In this document: positions 8,800 to 16,918 of the stretch, in pieces | How positions within the stretch are numbered: the stretch's first letter is position 1 | How the letters are laid out: the number at the start of each line of letters is the position of its first letter | DNA from: Hyunsoonleella ulvae | GTDB taxonomy: Bacteria; Bacteroidota; Bacteroidia; Flavobacteriales; Flavobacteriaceae | DNA: 64,000 nucleotides | Reading direction: 5' to 3' | Assembly: GCF_016827605.1 (NCBI RefSeq) | Contig: NZ_JAEPJQ010000001.1 | Span: 992,001 to 1,056,000 of the forward strand | Made by a program: the position numbers and the translations under genes | Notes under the pieces: model-generated | Told to the model about the DNA's origin: nothing | Databases searched by the model: none | Seen by the model: the letters and a program-made list of their open reading frames with translations, nothing else

Positions 8800-9303
8800 C
8801 TAAATTGTTAAATTATTTTCCTGTTCGGTTAATCTTGCCTTCGTAAAAACTTCACTCAAAAACATAAAAAACAAGCCAATAATAATGGGAGTAATCAAAG
8901 AAAAATCTATTCCAAGTCTAATATCTTTCAACAGTAACAATCGCATAACGAATTTAAAAACTGCATAAGAAATCCCGCAAATTAATATAAGCTTACCAAT
9001 CATTTTAAAATTATTGGTAATCAGTTCAGAAAAATAGTTGCCTTCAGATAAATCCTTTAGCGTGTCTTTTAGTAAATAAACCGCTCTAACAAATAGTATG
9101 TAGATAACGGTTAGCACTACCACTATAGCAATCAAGCTGGGAATACTTAAGCTTGAAGTATCATAGTCTTCAATCATTTTTAAATCCATGGCCTTACCCT
9201 GCTGAATCTTAATTGGAATGAAAATAACTATTCCAACAAGTACTAATAGCAATAAATAATAATACATGTTTATTAGTTTCCGCAAAACTTCAATAGTCTT
9301 CAT
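8800..9303 (-). CDS. DUF2975 membrane protein (copy 1 of 3)
   Basis: First gene of the leftward operon, 167 residues, four hydrophobic segments. The central cytoplasmic loop reads KDLSEGNYFSELITNNFKM and the tail is EQENNLTI. The extracytoplasmic loop between segments one and two is short and acidic. A promoter-like TAATTTTG box and an inverted repeat lie just upstream (9331-9363). Confidence 0.8.
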   Translation of the reverse strand: MKTIEVLRKLINMYYYLLLLVLVGIVIFIPIKIQQGKAMDLKMIEDYDTSSLSIPSLIAIVVVLTVIYILFVRAVYLLKDTLKDLSEGNYFSELITNNFKMIGKLILICGISYAVFKFVMRLLLLKDIRLGIDFSLITPIIIGLFFMFLSEVFTKARLTEQENNLTI

Positions 9304-9330
9304 TTTATATAAATTATTGTTTTACGATAA

Positions 9331-9363
9331 CAAAATTAAATAAAATTATTGAAAAACAATAAT
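9331..9363 (-). promoter_or_regulatory. Promoter and candidate operator of the DUF2975/CPBP/XRE operon
   Basis: On the minus strand TAATTTTG (9331-9338) matches the Bacteroidota -7 box. Next to it, at 9345-9363, ATTATTG and CAATAAT form a perfect 7-bp inverted repeat with a 5-bp spacer, covering the region where the -33 element would lie. It is a plausible site for the XRE regulator of the operon. Confidence 0.45.
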
Positions 9364-9408
9364 TTTTAATTAAAAAACTTAAAAGCGATAAATGATTAAA
9401 GCATTATT

Positions 9409-9416
9409 TATATTTG
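9409..9416 (+). promoter_or_regulatory. -7 box of the bioF operon
   Basis: TATATTTG ends only 7 bp before the bioF ATG, so the mRNA is predicted to be leaderless or nearly so. Confidence 0.55.
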
Positions 9417-9423
9417 TTTTTAG

Positions 9424-10578
9424 ATGAAAGGCTTACCAAAAAAACTAAATCAAAAACTAGAAGTACGCAAGGCGAATAATGCCTTACGCAAACTAGGTGC
9501 ACAAGATGATTTAGTAGATTTTTCATCAAACGATTATTTAGGATTTTCAAAAAGCACAACTATTTTTGATACTACCCATAATTTTTTGATTGAAAATAAT
9601 ATTAAATACAATGGCTCTACAGGTTCTCGCTTACTTTCTGGAAACCATAAGTTATATGACATAGTAGAACAACAAATTTGCGAGTTTCATAATAGTTCAT
9701 CTGCTTTAATCTTTAATTCGGGATACGATGCAAATATTGGTTTCTTCTCAAGTGTGCCACAGCGGGGAGATATTATTTTTTATGATGAATATATTCATGC
9801 CTCAATTCGTGACGGCATTAGTATGAGTTACGCTAAAGGCTATAAGTTTAGACATAATGATTTAGACGATTTAGAAAAAAGATGTCAGACTGAGCGAAGT
9901 AGAAGCCCAAAAGAAGCTAATATCTACATTGTTACAGAATCTGTCTTCTCTATGGATGGCGATACACCAGAATTAGTTGCTTTGACACAAATAAGCAAAA
10001 CATATCAAGCTTATTTAATTGTTGATGAAGCACACGCAGTTGGCGTATTAGGGAAACAAGGGGAAGGTCTCGTTCAAAATTTAAATATTGAAGATGTTAT
10101 TTTCGCACGAATTGTAACCTTTGGAAAAGCAATGGGATGCCACGGTGCTGCTATTTTAGGGAGTAATACTTTAAAAGAGTATCTTGTTAATTTTTCACGA
10201 TCTTTTATTTACACCACTGGTTTACCTCCGCATAGCTTAGCAACTATATATACAGCTTACAATGCATTGCAGGATACTAATAATATTACTAAACTGCACA
10301 AAAATATTAACCACTTTAAAGCTGAAATAAAAAGAAGTAAACTTGAGGATATTTTTATTGAATCACATTCAGCTATCCATTGTTGTGTCGTTTCAGGTAA
10401 TACTAACGTAAAATCTATTGCAGAACAGTTTCAAAACAATGGTTTTGATGTTAAACCCATTCTATCTCCAACAGTTCCAGAAGGTAAAGAACGTTTACGA
10501 TTTTGTTTACACAGCTATAATTCCCAAGAAGATGTATCAAAAGTTTTGCAATTGTTAGCTACTTTTATAAACGTATGA
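9424..10578 (+). CDS. bioF: 8-amino-7-oxononanoate synthase
   Basis: PLP-dependent condensation of pimeloyl-ACP (or CoA) with alanine, the first committed ring-forming step of biotin synthesis. The 384-residue protein shows FSSNDYLGFS, GSTGSRLLSGNH, the DEAHAVGVLG motif and the PLP lysine K235 (TFGKAMGCHGA). Residues about 154-161 (CQTERSRS) are encoded by a flavobacterial interspersed-repeat sequence inserted in frame between DDLEKR and EANIYIVTESVFSMDGD; the insertion sits in a surface region before the next core strand. It starts an operon with the DUF2007 gene and bioD, with ATGA overlaps. Confidence 0.95.
   Translation: MKGLPKKLNQKLEVRKANNALRKLGAQDDLVDFSSNDYLGFSKSTTIFDTTHNFLIENNIKYNGSTGSRLLSGNHKLYDIVEQQICEFHNSSSALIFNSGYDANIGFFSSVPQRGDIIFYDEYIHASIRDGISMSYAKGYKFRHNDLDDLEKRCQTERSRSPKEANIYIVTESVFSMDGDTPELVALTQISKTYQAYLIVDEAHAVGVLGKQGEGLVQNLNIEDVIFARIVTFGKAMGCHGAAILGSNTLKEYLVNFSRSFIYTTGLPPHSLATIYTAYNALQDTNNITKLHKNINHFKAEIKRSKLEDIFIESHSAIHCCVVSGNTNVKSIAEQFQNNGFDVKPILSPTVPEGKERLRFCLHSYNSQEDVSKVLQLLATFINV
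9884..9907 (+). repeat. Interspersed repeat fragment inside bioF
   Basis: The segment beginning GTCAGACTGAGCGAAGTAGA matches the common Flavobacteriaceae intergenic repeat of the GTCAGACTGAGCG-type. Here it lies in frame inside bioF. Recognition is from memory of such repeats, not from a search. Confidence 0.55.
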
Positions 10579-10988
10579 GTAACACATTTAAAACCATTGC
10601 CAGGTTTCAGTATTCTACAGAAGCACAAATTATAAAAGGTCGCTTAGAAGCTGAGGGTATTCAAGTATTTCTATCGGATAACATTACCATAGATACAGAC
10701 CCGCTGGTAAGTAATGCTATTGGAGGTGTAAAACTAAAAGTACTTTCAACCGATGCTTTAAAAGCACAACATATTCTAAAAACCATAAATAAATATTCTA
10801 TTGATGATGAGGGCAACACAATAAGCTGTCCAAATTGTAAAAGCCATCGTATTGATTTATTTTCAACAATAAAGGATGTTAAATCATTTTTTGCCTTTAT
10901 TTTTGGGGTGCTATTTTCTGCACTTCCATTTTATACAAGACACAAGTATAGATGTGAAGATTGTAAAACCGAATTTGATTTAAAATGA
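10575..10988 (+). CDS. DUF2007 protein with C-terminal zinc ribbon
   Basis: A 137-residue protein. Residues 1-70 match the DUF2007 / putative signal-transducing fold (FKTIARFQYSTEAQIIKGRLEAEGI, then a D...G.KL.V pattern). The C-terminal half has CPNCKSH, a hydrophobic stretch of about 20 residues, then CEDC, a four-Cys zinc ribbon split by a membrane-like segment. It overlaps bioF by 4 bp and bioD by 4 bp, so it is translated with the biotin genes. No biotin role is known for the family. Confidence 0.75.
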   Translation: MSNTFKTIARFQYSTEAQIIKGRLEAEGIQVFLSDNITIDTDPLVSNAIGGVKLKVLSTDALKAQHILKTINKYSIDDEGNTISCPNCKSHRIDLFSTIKDVKSFFAFIFGVLFSALPFYTRHKYRCEDCKTEFDLK

Positions 10989-11593
10989 CAATATATTTCA
11001 TCACAGGAATCTCAACCGATGTGGGTAAAACTGTAGCTTCAGCAATCATTACTGAAGCTTTAGAAGCAGACTATTGGAAGCCTGTACAAGCTGGAGATCT
11101 AGATAATTGCGATACCAAAAAAGTAGAGCGCTTAGTATCTAATTCCAAATCTAAATTTCATCCTAATGCTTATGCTTTAAACACACCTATGAGTCCGCAT
11201 GGTGCTGCAGATATAGACGGTGTTACGATTGATGTAAAAACCATTAAGGCACCAAAAACTAAAAACCATTTGGTTATTGAAGGCGCAGGAGGCCTACTAG
11301 TCCCTTTAAATAATAAAGACACCATTCTAGATTTAATTCTCCCAGATTATAAAGTAATTGTGGTATCCCGTCATTATTTAGGCAGTATCAACCACACGCT
11401 TCTAACGGTAAATACGCTAAAAGAAAAAGGTTTTGATGTGTCTATTCTTTTTAGCGGAGATGAACATAAATCTACTGAAGACATTATAACAAAAATGACT
11501 AATGTTCCTGTAATTGGAAGAATAAATGAAGAGCCTTATTTTGATAAAAATGTGGTTAAAGAGTATGCCAATAAACTCTGTGATAAGCTTTAA
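10985..11593 (+). CDS. bioD: Dethiobiotin synthetase
   Basis: ATP-dependent carboxylation and ring closure of 7,8-diaminononanoate to dethiobiotin. The 202-residue protein carries the P-loop GISTDVGKTVAS at residues 7-18, the KPVQAGD substrate loop, and the EGAGGLLVPL motif. Length and order of motifs are those of the family. Its 3' flank carries a pair of palindromic repeats before bioA. Confidence 0.95.
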   Translation: MTIYFITGISTDVGKTVASAIITEALEADYWKPVQAGDLDNCDTKKVERLVSNSKSKFHPNAYALNTPMSPHGAADIDGVTIDVKTIKAPKTKNHLVIEGAGGLLVPLNNKDTILDLILPDYKVIVVSRHYLGSINHTLLTVNTLKEKGFDVSILFSGDEHKSTEDIITKMTNVPVIGRINEEPYFDKNVVKEYANKLCDKL

Positions 11594-11603
11594 TAAGGCT
11601 TAT

Positions 11604-11666
11604 CATTCCTGCGAAGGCAGGAATGCATAAAATAACCAAAAAATAGATTCCTGTCTTCGCAGGAAT
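11604..11666. repeat. Pair of palindromic repeats between bioD and bioA
   Basis: Two hairpin-forming units, at 11604-11625 and 11647-11666. Each has arms ATTCCTG and CAGGAAT. The second unit is the inverted copy of the first with one mismatch, giving a BIME-like head-to-head pair. The second ends 11 bp before the bioA start, so it could affect bioA translation. Confidence 0.75.
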
Positions 11667-11677
11667 GACAAAAATAT

Positions 11678-12946
11678 ATGAGTCTACAAGAAAGAGATAA
11701 AAAACACCTGTGGCACCCATTAAAGCAGCATCAGCTAAACCCTGAAAGTTTGGCTATAGTAAAAGCTAAAGGTTGTATTTTAACAGATGAAGATGGAAAC
11801 GAGTACATAGATGCGATTTCATCTTGGTATACCTGTATGTATGGACATTGTAATGATTATATTATTGAGGCAACACACCAACAAATGCTGCGGTTAGACC
11901 ATGTAATGTTTAGTGATTTTACACATGAACCTGCCGTAAAACTATCAGAAGAATTAATCAAAATTCTACCCAATAATCTAAACAAGATATATTTTAATGA
12001 TAATGGGTCTACAGCTGTAGAATCTGCCATAAAAATGGCATTACAATATTATTTTAACAGAGGCGAAAAACGATCCCTATTTATTGCTTTAGAAAACGGT
12101 TTTCATGGCGATACCTTTGGGGCTATGAGTGTTTCAGGACTCTCGGTTTATAATGGTCCTTTTGAAGATTTTTTAATTGAAGTAAAACGTATCCCCACAC
12201 CAAATGGCTTTAATCATCAAGCCATTTTAAATCAACTAAAAGCATACGTTTCAGATTTTGATATTGCTGGTTTTATTTACGAACCACTTATACAAGGTGC
12301 GGCTGGTATGAAAATTCATGACGCAGAAGGATTAAATGACATATTAACATTCTGTAAGTCTCAAAACATTCTAACAATTGCCGACGAGGTAATGACAGGC
12401 TTTGGGAAAACTGGGAGGTATTTTGCTTCAGATTACATAACAACCAAACCAGATATTATATGTTTAAGTAAAGCGCTAACTGCTGGTTTGCTACCCATGG
12501 CCATAACCTCTTGTACACAAGATATTTATAATGGTTTTTTAAGTAACGATATAGGTAAAGGTTTTTTTCATTGTCACACCTATTCGGCAAACCCAGTAGC
12601 CTGTGCTGCGGCTATTGCAGGTATTGAATTATTAACTTCAAATGATATTCAAGACAGTATAAAACGAATTACAGAAGCACATCAAAAATTTGAAGAAAAA
12701 ATTAAAACACACCCAAAAGTAAAAACAGCAAGGCATTTAGGGGTTATTTTCGCATTAGATTTAGATACAAATATGGAACGTTATGGGGATTTACGCAATA
12801 AGCTCCTCAAATTTTTTATGAATAGAGGCGTGTTTTTAAGACCTCTAGGAAATACCATTTACATACAGGTGCCTTATGTGATTTCTCAAGAAGAATTACA
12901 GAAAGTTTATGATACTATCGAAGCGTCGTTAGATATGGTTCAATAA
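11678..12946 (+). CDS. bioA: Adenosylmethionine--8-amino-7-oxononanoate aminotransferase
   Basis: PLP enzyme that makes 7,8-diaminononanoate using S-adenosylmethionine as amino donor. The 422-residue protein has the family start KHLWHPLKQH, the SSWYTCMYGH motif, GFHGDTFGAMS, ADEVMTGFGKTG and the PLP lysine K265 (CLSKALTAG). The HCHTYSANPVACAAA substrate motif is intact. Third biotin enzyme of the cluster; bioB follows after a ketosynthase and a membrane protein gene. Confidence 0.95.
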   Translation: MSLQERDKKHLWHPLKQHQLNPESLAIVKAKGCILTDEDGNEYIDAISSWYTCMYGHCNDYIIEATHQQMLRLDHVMFSDFTHEPAVKLSEELIKILPNNLNKIYFNDNGSTAVESAIKMALQYYFNRGEKRSLFIALENGFHGDTFGAMSVSGLSVYNGPFEDFLIEVKRIPTPNGFNHQAILNQLKAYVSDFDIAGFIYEPLIQGAAGMKIHDAEGLNDILTFCKSQNILTIADEVMTGFGKTGRYFASDYITTKPDIICLSKALTAGLLPMAITSCTQDIYNGFLSNDIGKGFFHCHTYSANPVACAAAIAGIELLTSNDIQDSIKRITEAHQKFEEKIKTHPKVKTARHLGVIFALDLDTNMERYGDLRNKLLKFFMNRGVFLRPLGNTIYIQVPYVISQEELQKVYDTIEASLDMVQ

Positions 12947-13013
12947 CCTTATACCTACTATCCACTGCGTATATTTCAATGTATAAAATATATGATTTAA
13001 CTACATTAAAACT

Positions 13014-13021
13014 TACATTTG
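13014..13021 (+). promoter_or_regulatory. -7 box before the ketosynthase gene
   Basis: TACATTTG, 16 bp before the TTG start of the ketosynthase, giving it its own promoter inside the biotin cluster. Confidence 0.5.
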
Positions 13022-13037
13022 CCCAAAATATACCCAA

Positions 13038-14216
13038 TTGCAAAAACCAATTTCCATAACAGCTATAACATCCATTTCTCCTCTTGGAGTATCTGAAAAA
13101 GAAGTATGGAAAAGCTATCTTAAGCCTCATCATTATTTAAATCCTAAAAAATTTTTTGATAAAAGTGTTTGGGTGGCTAACCTTTCAGATGAAGCAAAAA
13201 AAGAAATTGTATTGCTAAGAAACTCAGACAGTAAGTATAAAACATTAGACGACACCGTGCTTTATGCCATTTATGCTTCAAGACAAGCCATTGCTTCTGC
13301 TGGTTGGAAAGCACAAGATAACTTTGGAATAAACATAGGCTCTTCTCGTGGTGCAACAACCCTATTTGAAAACTATCATAAGTCATTTTTAAAAACCAAC
13401 ACATCCGATACTTTAAGCTCTCCCACAACTACGCTGGGAAACATCTCGTCATGGGTGGCTCATGATTTGCAGACCCAAGGTCCAGAAATTAGTCATTCCA
13501 TAACCTGCTCTACAGCGCTACACAGTGTATTAAATGGCGTGGCCTGGATTAATTCTGGTATGTGCGATAAATTTCTTGTAGGTGGTAGCGAAGCTCCTTT
13601 AACACCGTTCACTATTGCCCAAATGCAAGCGCTCAAAATATATTCTAAAGTTGCATATAATTCATCGCAAAACGAAATAGCTTTCCCATGTCGCGCTTTA
13701 GATTTAGAAAAAACCAAAAACACTATGGTACTTGGAGAAGGTGCTGCCATGTTATGTTTAGAAGCTGGAAATAAGCAGAATGCCTTAGCAAAAATTATTG
13801 GTATAGGCTATGCCACTGAGATTTTAAAGCACAACATATCTATTTCTAGTGATGCCAAGTGTTTTCAAAAATCCATGAAGATGGCTGTGGGTAATTTTAA
13901 CCCTAAAGATGTCGATATCATTGTAATGCACGCACCTGGTACAATTAAAGGAGATAGTTCAGAATACAAGGCCATTAAAAAAGTATTTACCACTAATACA
14001 CCTGCTTTAACATCTAATAAATGGAAAATAGGACACACATTTGGTACTTCTGGGGCATTGAGTTTAGAACTTGCCGTTTTGATGTTGCAGAAACAACAGT
14101 TTATTGGTATTCCATTTTTAGAAGACGAAAAAACACCTAAAAAAATCAACACAATTATGGTTAATGCAGTAGGTTTTGGTGGAAATGCAGTATCAATATT
14201 GTTACGTAAAAACTAA
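13038..14216 (+). CDS. Beta-ketoacyl-ACP synthase (FabF-like) of the biotin cluster
   Basis: Thiolase-fold condensing enzyme, 392 residues, starting with TTG (no better in-frame ATG). The catalytic triad is complete: C157 in SITCSTALH, H298 in MHAPGTIKGD and H333 in KIGHTFGTSG. The sequence is divergent from housekeeping FabF; the region around residue 165 lacks the usual FabF consensus. It lies between bioA and bioB, with its own promoter box. The location suggests a role in making the pimeloyl chain, because no bioC or bioH is seen in the window; this is inference. A generic fatty-acid or secondary-lipid role is the alternative. Confidence 0.85.
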   Translation: MQKPISITAITSISPLGVSEKEVWKSYLKPHHYLNPKKFFDKSVWVANLSDEAKKEIVLLRNSDSKYKTLDDTVLYAIYASRQAIASAGWKAQDNFGINIGSSRGATTLFENYHKSFLKTNTSDTLSSPTTTLGNISSWVAHDLQTQGPEISHSITCSTALHSVLNGVAWINSGMCDKFLVGGSEAPLTPFTIAQMQALKIYSKVAYNSSQNEIAFPCRALDLEKTKNTMVLGEGAAMLCLEAGNKQNALAKIIGIGYATEILKHNISISSDAKCFQKSMKMAVGNFNPKDVDIIVMHAPGTIKGDSSEYKAIKKVFTTNTPALTSNKWKIGHTFGTSGALSLELAVLMLQKQQFIGIPFLEDEKTPKKINTIMVNAVGFGGNAVSILLRKN

Positions 14217-14223
14217 TTTAGTT

Positions 14224-14706
14224 ATGAACAAAACAACGCTACAGCATCTTAGAAAAGTTCCCACAATGAAGTTGGTTTTGGGCGTTGTTCTATTTTGCCT
14301 AGGTATTTATGGAGCACTAACTAATAATATATTCAACCTTGTTTTATCAGGAATTGGTGCTTTTTTAATGCAACGTGAAGGTTCCCAAATAGATTTGGCA
14401 TCCAAAAGATATCGAGAAATTCGTTCATTTATGGGTGTTACAATAGGTAAGTGGAAAGATCTACCAAATGTAGAGTATGTTTCTGTTTTTAAAACTAAAG
14501 AAAACAAAAGAGTACAAGGAATGGGAGCGTCTTCTAATTTTTCTAATCAAGTATATGAATTAAACCTATTTTACAATAGAAATAGAAAAATAGAGGCATA
14601 TATTACCGACGATATAAATGATGCTTTTGATAACGCTAAATATCTTGCTCAAGTGCTAAACATAAAGATTTTAGATGCCACTCAAAGAGAATCTAAATGG
14701 TTATAA
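14224..14706 (+). CDS. Small membrane protein in the biotin cluster, unknown function
   Basis: About 160 residues, start taken at the ATG 7 bp after the ketosynthase stop; a longer reading overlapping the ketosynthase is unlikely. Two adjacent hydrophobic segments (about residues 13-55: MKLVLGVVLFCLGIYGALT and the next) are followed by a soluble domain with mixed strands (WKDLPNVEYVSVFKTKENKR) and a tail LNIKILDATQRESKWL. The layout resembles small membrane-anchored PH-like proteins of Bacteroidota. No known biotin function. Confidence 0.65.
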   Translation: MNKTTLQHLRKVPTMKLVLGVVLFCLGIYGALTNNIFNLVLSGIGAFLMQREGSQIDLASKRYREIRSFMGVTIGKWKDLPNVEYVSVFKTKENKRVQGMGASSNFSNQVYELNLFYNRNRKIEAYITDDINDAFDNAKYLAQVLNIKILDATQRESKWL

Positions 14707-14707
14707 C

Positions 14708-14715
14708 TATTTTTG
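14708..14715 (+). promoter_or_regulatory. -7 box before bioB
   Basis: TATTTTTG starts 1 bp after the stop codon of the upstream gene and ends 17 bp before the bioB ATG. Confidence 0.5.
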
Positions 14716-14732
14716 TAAAAATTTCATTTTAA

Positions 14733-15827
14733 ATGAGCGCAACAAAACACAACTGGACTAAAGAAGAAATCTTAGATATCTACAACAAACCTTTAATGGA
14801 ATTGCTTTACGATGCGGCTACAATTCATCGTGAATACCATGACCCTAATACGGTTCAAGTATCTACCTTACTTTCTATAAAAACAGGTGGTTGTCCAGAA
14901 GATTGTGGCTATTGCCCACAAGCAGCACGTTACCATACCGACATTGAAGGTAATGATTTAATGAGTGTACAGCAAGTTAAAGCACAAGCCTTAAGAGCTA
15001 AAGCTAGTGGTAGTTCTCGTGTGTGTATGGGTGCTGCATGGAGAAATGTAAAAGATGGCGAAGAGTTTGATAATGTTTTGGAAATGGTACGTACCATTAA
15101 TAAATTGGATATGGAGGTGTGCTGTACTTTAGGCATGCTTACCGAAAATCAAGCAAAACGTTTAGCCGAAGCTGGTTTGTATGCATATAACCATAATTTA
15201 GATTCCTCCGAAGACTATTATAAAGAAGTGATTTCTACTCGTGGTTTTGAAGATCGCCTAGAAACTATCGATAATGTTAGAAAAACCAATGTTACAGTTT
15301 GCTCTGGCGGTATCATTGGCATGGGCGAAAAAACTGAAGACAGAGCAGGGATGTTGGTGGCACTATCTACACTTAATCCGCAACCGGAATCAGTACCAAT
15401 CAATGCTTTAGTAGCTGTTGAAGGTACGCCACTTGAAGACCAAGAACCTGTTTCTATTTGGGATATGGTACGTATGGTGGCAACAACCAGAATTGTAATG
15501 CCAGAAACTCAAGTGCGCTTAAGTGCTGGTAGAACCCAAATGACCAGAGAAGGACAAGCCATGTGTTTCTTTGCTGGTGCAAATTCCATTTTTGCAGGAG
15601 ATAAACTGTTAACTACGCCCAATCCTGATGTTAACGAAGACATGGAAATGTTTAAACTGTTAGGATTAAATCCACAAAAACCATTCATTAAAAAAATGCA
15701 GCCTAAAACTGTGGAAGCTGAAGATTCTGAATACCAATCTCTCGGAGAAAAGCCCAAATGGACAAGACCAGAGCATACTATTGAGCGTAATGAAGCTGCA
15801 AAGGAAAAGGCTAAAGCTGTAAAGTAA
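14733..15827 (+). CDS. bioB: Biotin synthase
   Basis: Radical SAM enzyme that inserts sulfur into dethiobiotin. The 4Fe-4S cluster cysteines are C54, C58 and C61 (CPEDCGYC), and the [2Fe-2S] cysteines appear in VCMGAAW, EVCCTLGML and TVCSGGIIGMGE. The motif VRLSAGRTQM near residue 269 carries the cluster-binding Arg. The protein is 364 residues with a Lys/Glu-rich C-terminal extension of about 40 residues beyond the barrel. It closes the biotin cluster and has its own promoter box. Confidence 0.97.
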   Translation: MSATKHNWTKEEILDIYNKPLMELLYDAATIHREYHDPNTVQVSTLLSIKTGGCPEDCGYCPQAARYHTDIEGNDLMSVQQVKAQALRAKASGSSRVCMGAAWRNVKDGEEFDNVLEMVRTINKLDMEVCCTLGMLTENQAKRLAEAGLYAYNHNLDSSEDYYKEVISTRGFEDRLETIDNVRKTNVTVCSGGIIGMGEKTEDRAGMLVALSTLNPQPESVPINALVAVEGTPLEDQEPVSIWDMVRMVATTRIVMPETQVRLSAGRTQMTREGQAMCFFAGANSIFAGDKLLTTPNPDVNEDMEMFKLLGLNPQKPFIKKMQPKTVEAEDSEYQSLGEKPKWTRPEHTIERNEAAKEKAKAVK

Positions 15828-15855
15828 ATACACTTTATTTTGTTTGTCTAGATGT

Positions 15856-15926
15856 TACTCTGTGCTAAGGATTGAGGTTCTGCATGTGTGGGATTGAGGT
15901 GCTTTTTACATTAGTACGCCCTAAAT
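15856..15926 (+). repeat. Decayed copy of an interspersed intergenic element
   Basis: The gap 15828-15982 holds a degraded version of the element seen intact at 32226-32326: shared pieces include a GATTGAGG-type stretch, TGCATGTGTGGGATTGAG and a terminal ACGCCCTAAATA. No gene is present in this gap. Confidence 0.5.
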
Positions 15927-15953
15927 ACTATTTTACATTTCATAACGTTTTCT

Positions 15954-15961
15954 TAACTTTG
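15954..15961 (+). promoter_or_regulatory. -7 box before the cupin-like gene
   Basis: TAACTTTG, 21 bp before the TTG start codon at 15983. Confidence 0.5.
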
Positions 15962-15982
15962 AATAACTAAACAAAACTTTCT

Positions 15983-16843
15983 TTGACGTTAAACCTACAG
16001 GATATTCCGCGTGTAAAAACGATTACCAAATCGGATTTTTTAGAACACTACTTTAAGCCACAAAAACCTGTGGTTATTGAGCGGTTTATAGAAGATTGGC
16101 CTGCTTACAAAACTTGGAACCTAGATTATTTTAAGGCTATTGGCGGGGACTTAACAGTTCCTTTATACGATGACAGACCAGTAGATTATAAGGATGGCTT
16201 TAATGAGCCACACGCTAAGATGAAATTAAGCGATTATGTTGATTTGTTGAAACGTGAACCTACAAAATATCGAATTTTTTTATGGAATGCCCTTAAGGAA
16301 ATTCCACAATTACAAAAAGATTTTACATTCCCAGATTTTGGATTGCGTTTAATGAAAGGCATACCCATGTTGTTTTTTGGCGGTAGAGATTCCCATACCT
16401 TTATGCATTTTGATATTGATCTGGCCAACATCTTTCATTTTCATTTTGAAGGAAAAAAGGAATGTATCTTGTTTGACCAAAAACAAAGTGATTATCTCTA
16501 TAAAATCCCCCACTCCTTGATTACAAGGGAAGATATAGATTTTAAAAATCCAGATTTTAAAAAGTGGCCTATGTTAAAAAAAGCTAGAGGTTACAAAACA
16601 GAATTAAATCACGGTGAGGTATTGTATATGCCAGAAGGCTATTGGCATTATATGCGATATGTTACCCCAGGATTTTCCATGAGTTTGAGAGCCATAGCCA
16701 GAAATCCTAAAAACTTTGGAAAGGCCGTCTACAATGTTTTTGTAATGCGCAGTTTCGACAATATTATGAGGCGTTTAAAAGGACAAAAATGGATAGATTG
16801 GAAAAATGAACAAGCCATAATTAGAACGCACAAACATCTGTAA
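15983..16843 (+). CDS. Cupin-like (JmjC-type) protein, putative Fe(II)/2-oxoglutarate oxygenase
   Basis: A 286-residue protein of the cupin_8 / JmjC-like group, whose members hydroxylate proteins or small molecules with Fe(II) and 2-oxoglutarate. The HxD metal motif is in MHFDIDLANIFHFHFEG (about residue 140), and the distal His in PEGYWHYMRYV (about residue 220). The N-terminal FLEHYFKPQKPVVIERFIEDWPA is the typical entry to this fold. It begins with TTG just after a TAnnTTTG box. Substrate unknown. Confidence 0.82.
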   Translation: MTLNLQDIPRVKTITKSDFLEHYFKPQKPVVIERFIEDWPAYKTWNLDYFKAIGGDLTVPLYDDRPVDYKDGFNEPHAKMKLSDYVDLLKREPTKYRIFLWNALKEIPQLQKDFTFPDFGLRLMKGIPMLFFGGRDSHTFMHFDIDLANIFHFHFEGKKECILFDQKQSDYLYKIPHSLITREDIDFKNPDFKKWPMLKKARGYKTELNHGEVLYMPEGYWHYMRYVTPGFSMSLRAIARNPKNFGKAVYNVFVMRSFDNIMRRLKGQKWIDWKNEQAIIRTHKHL

Positions 16844-16871
16844 AAAATCTTTACAGTTTTAAAACTTGTGA

Positions 16872-16879
16872 TATCTTTG
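16872..16879 (+). promoter_or_regulatory. -7 box before the DUF6646-like gene
   Basis: TATCTTTG, 39 bp before the ATG at 16919. Confidence 0.5.
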
Positions 16880-16918
16880 CGCACTAAAAAACTCAAATCA
16901 TTGTAAACAACTTTAAAA

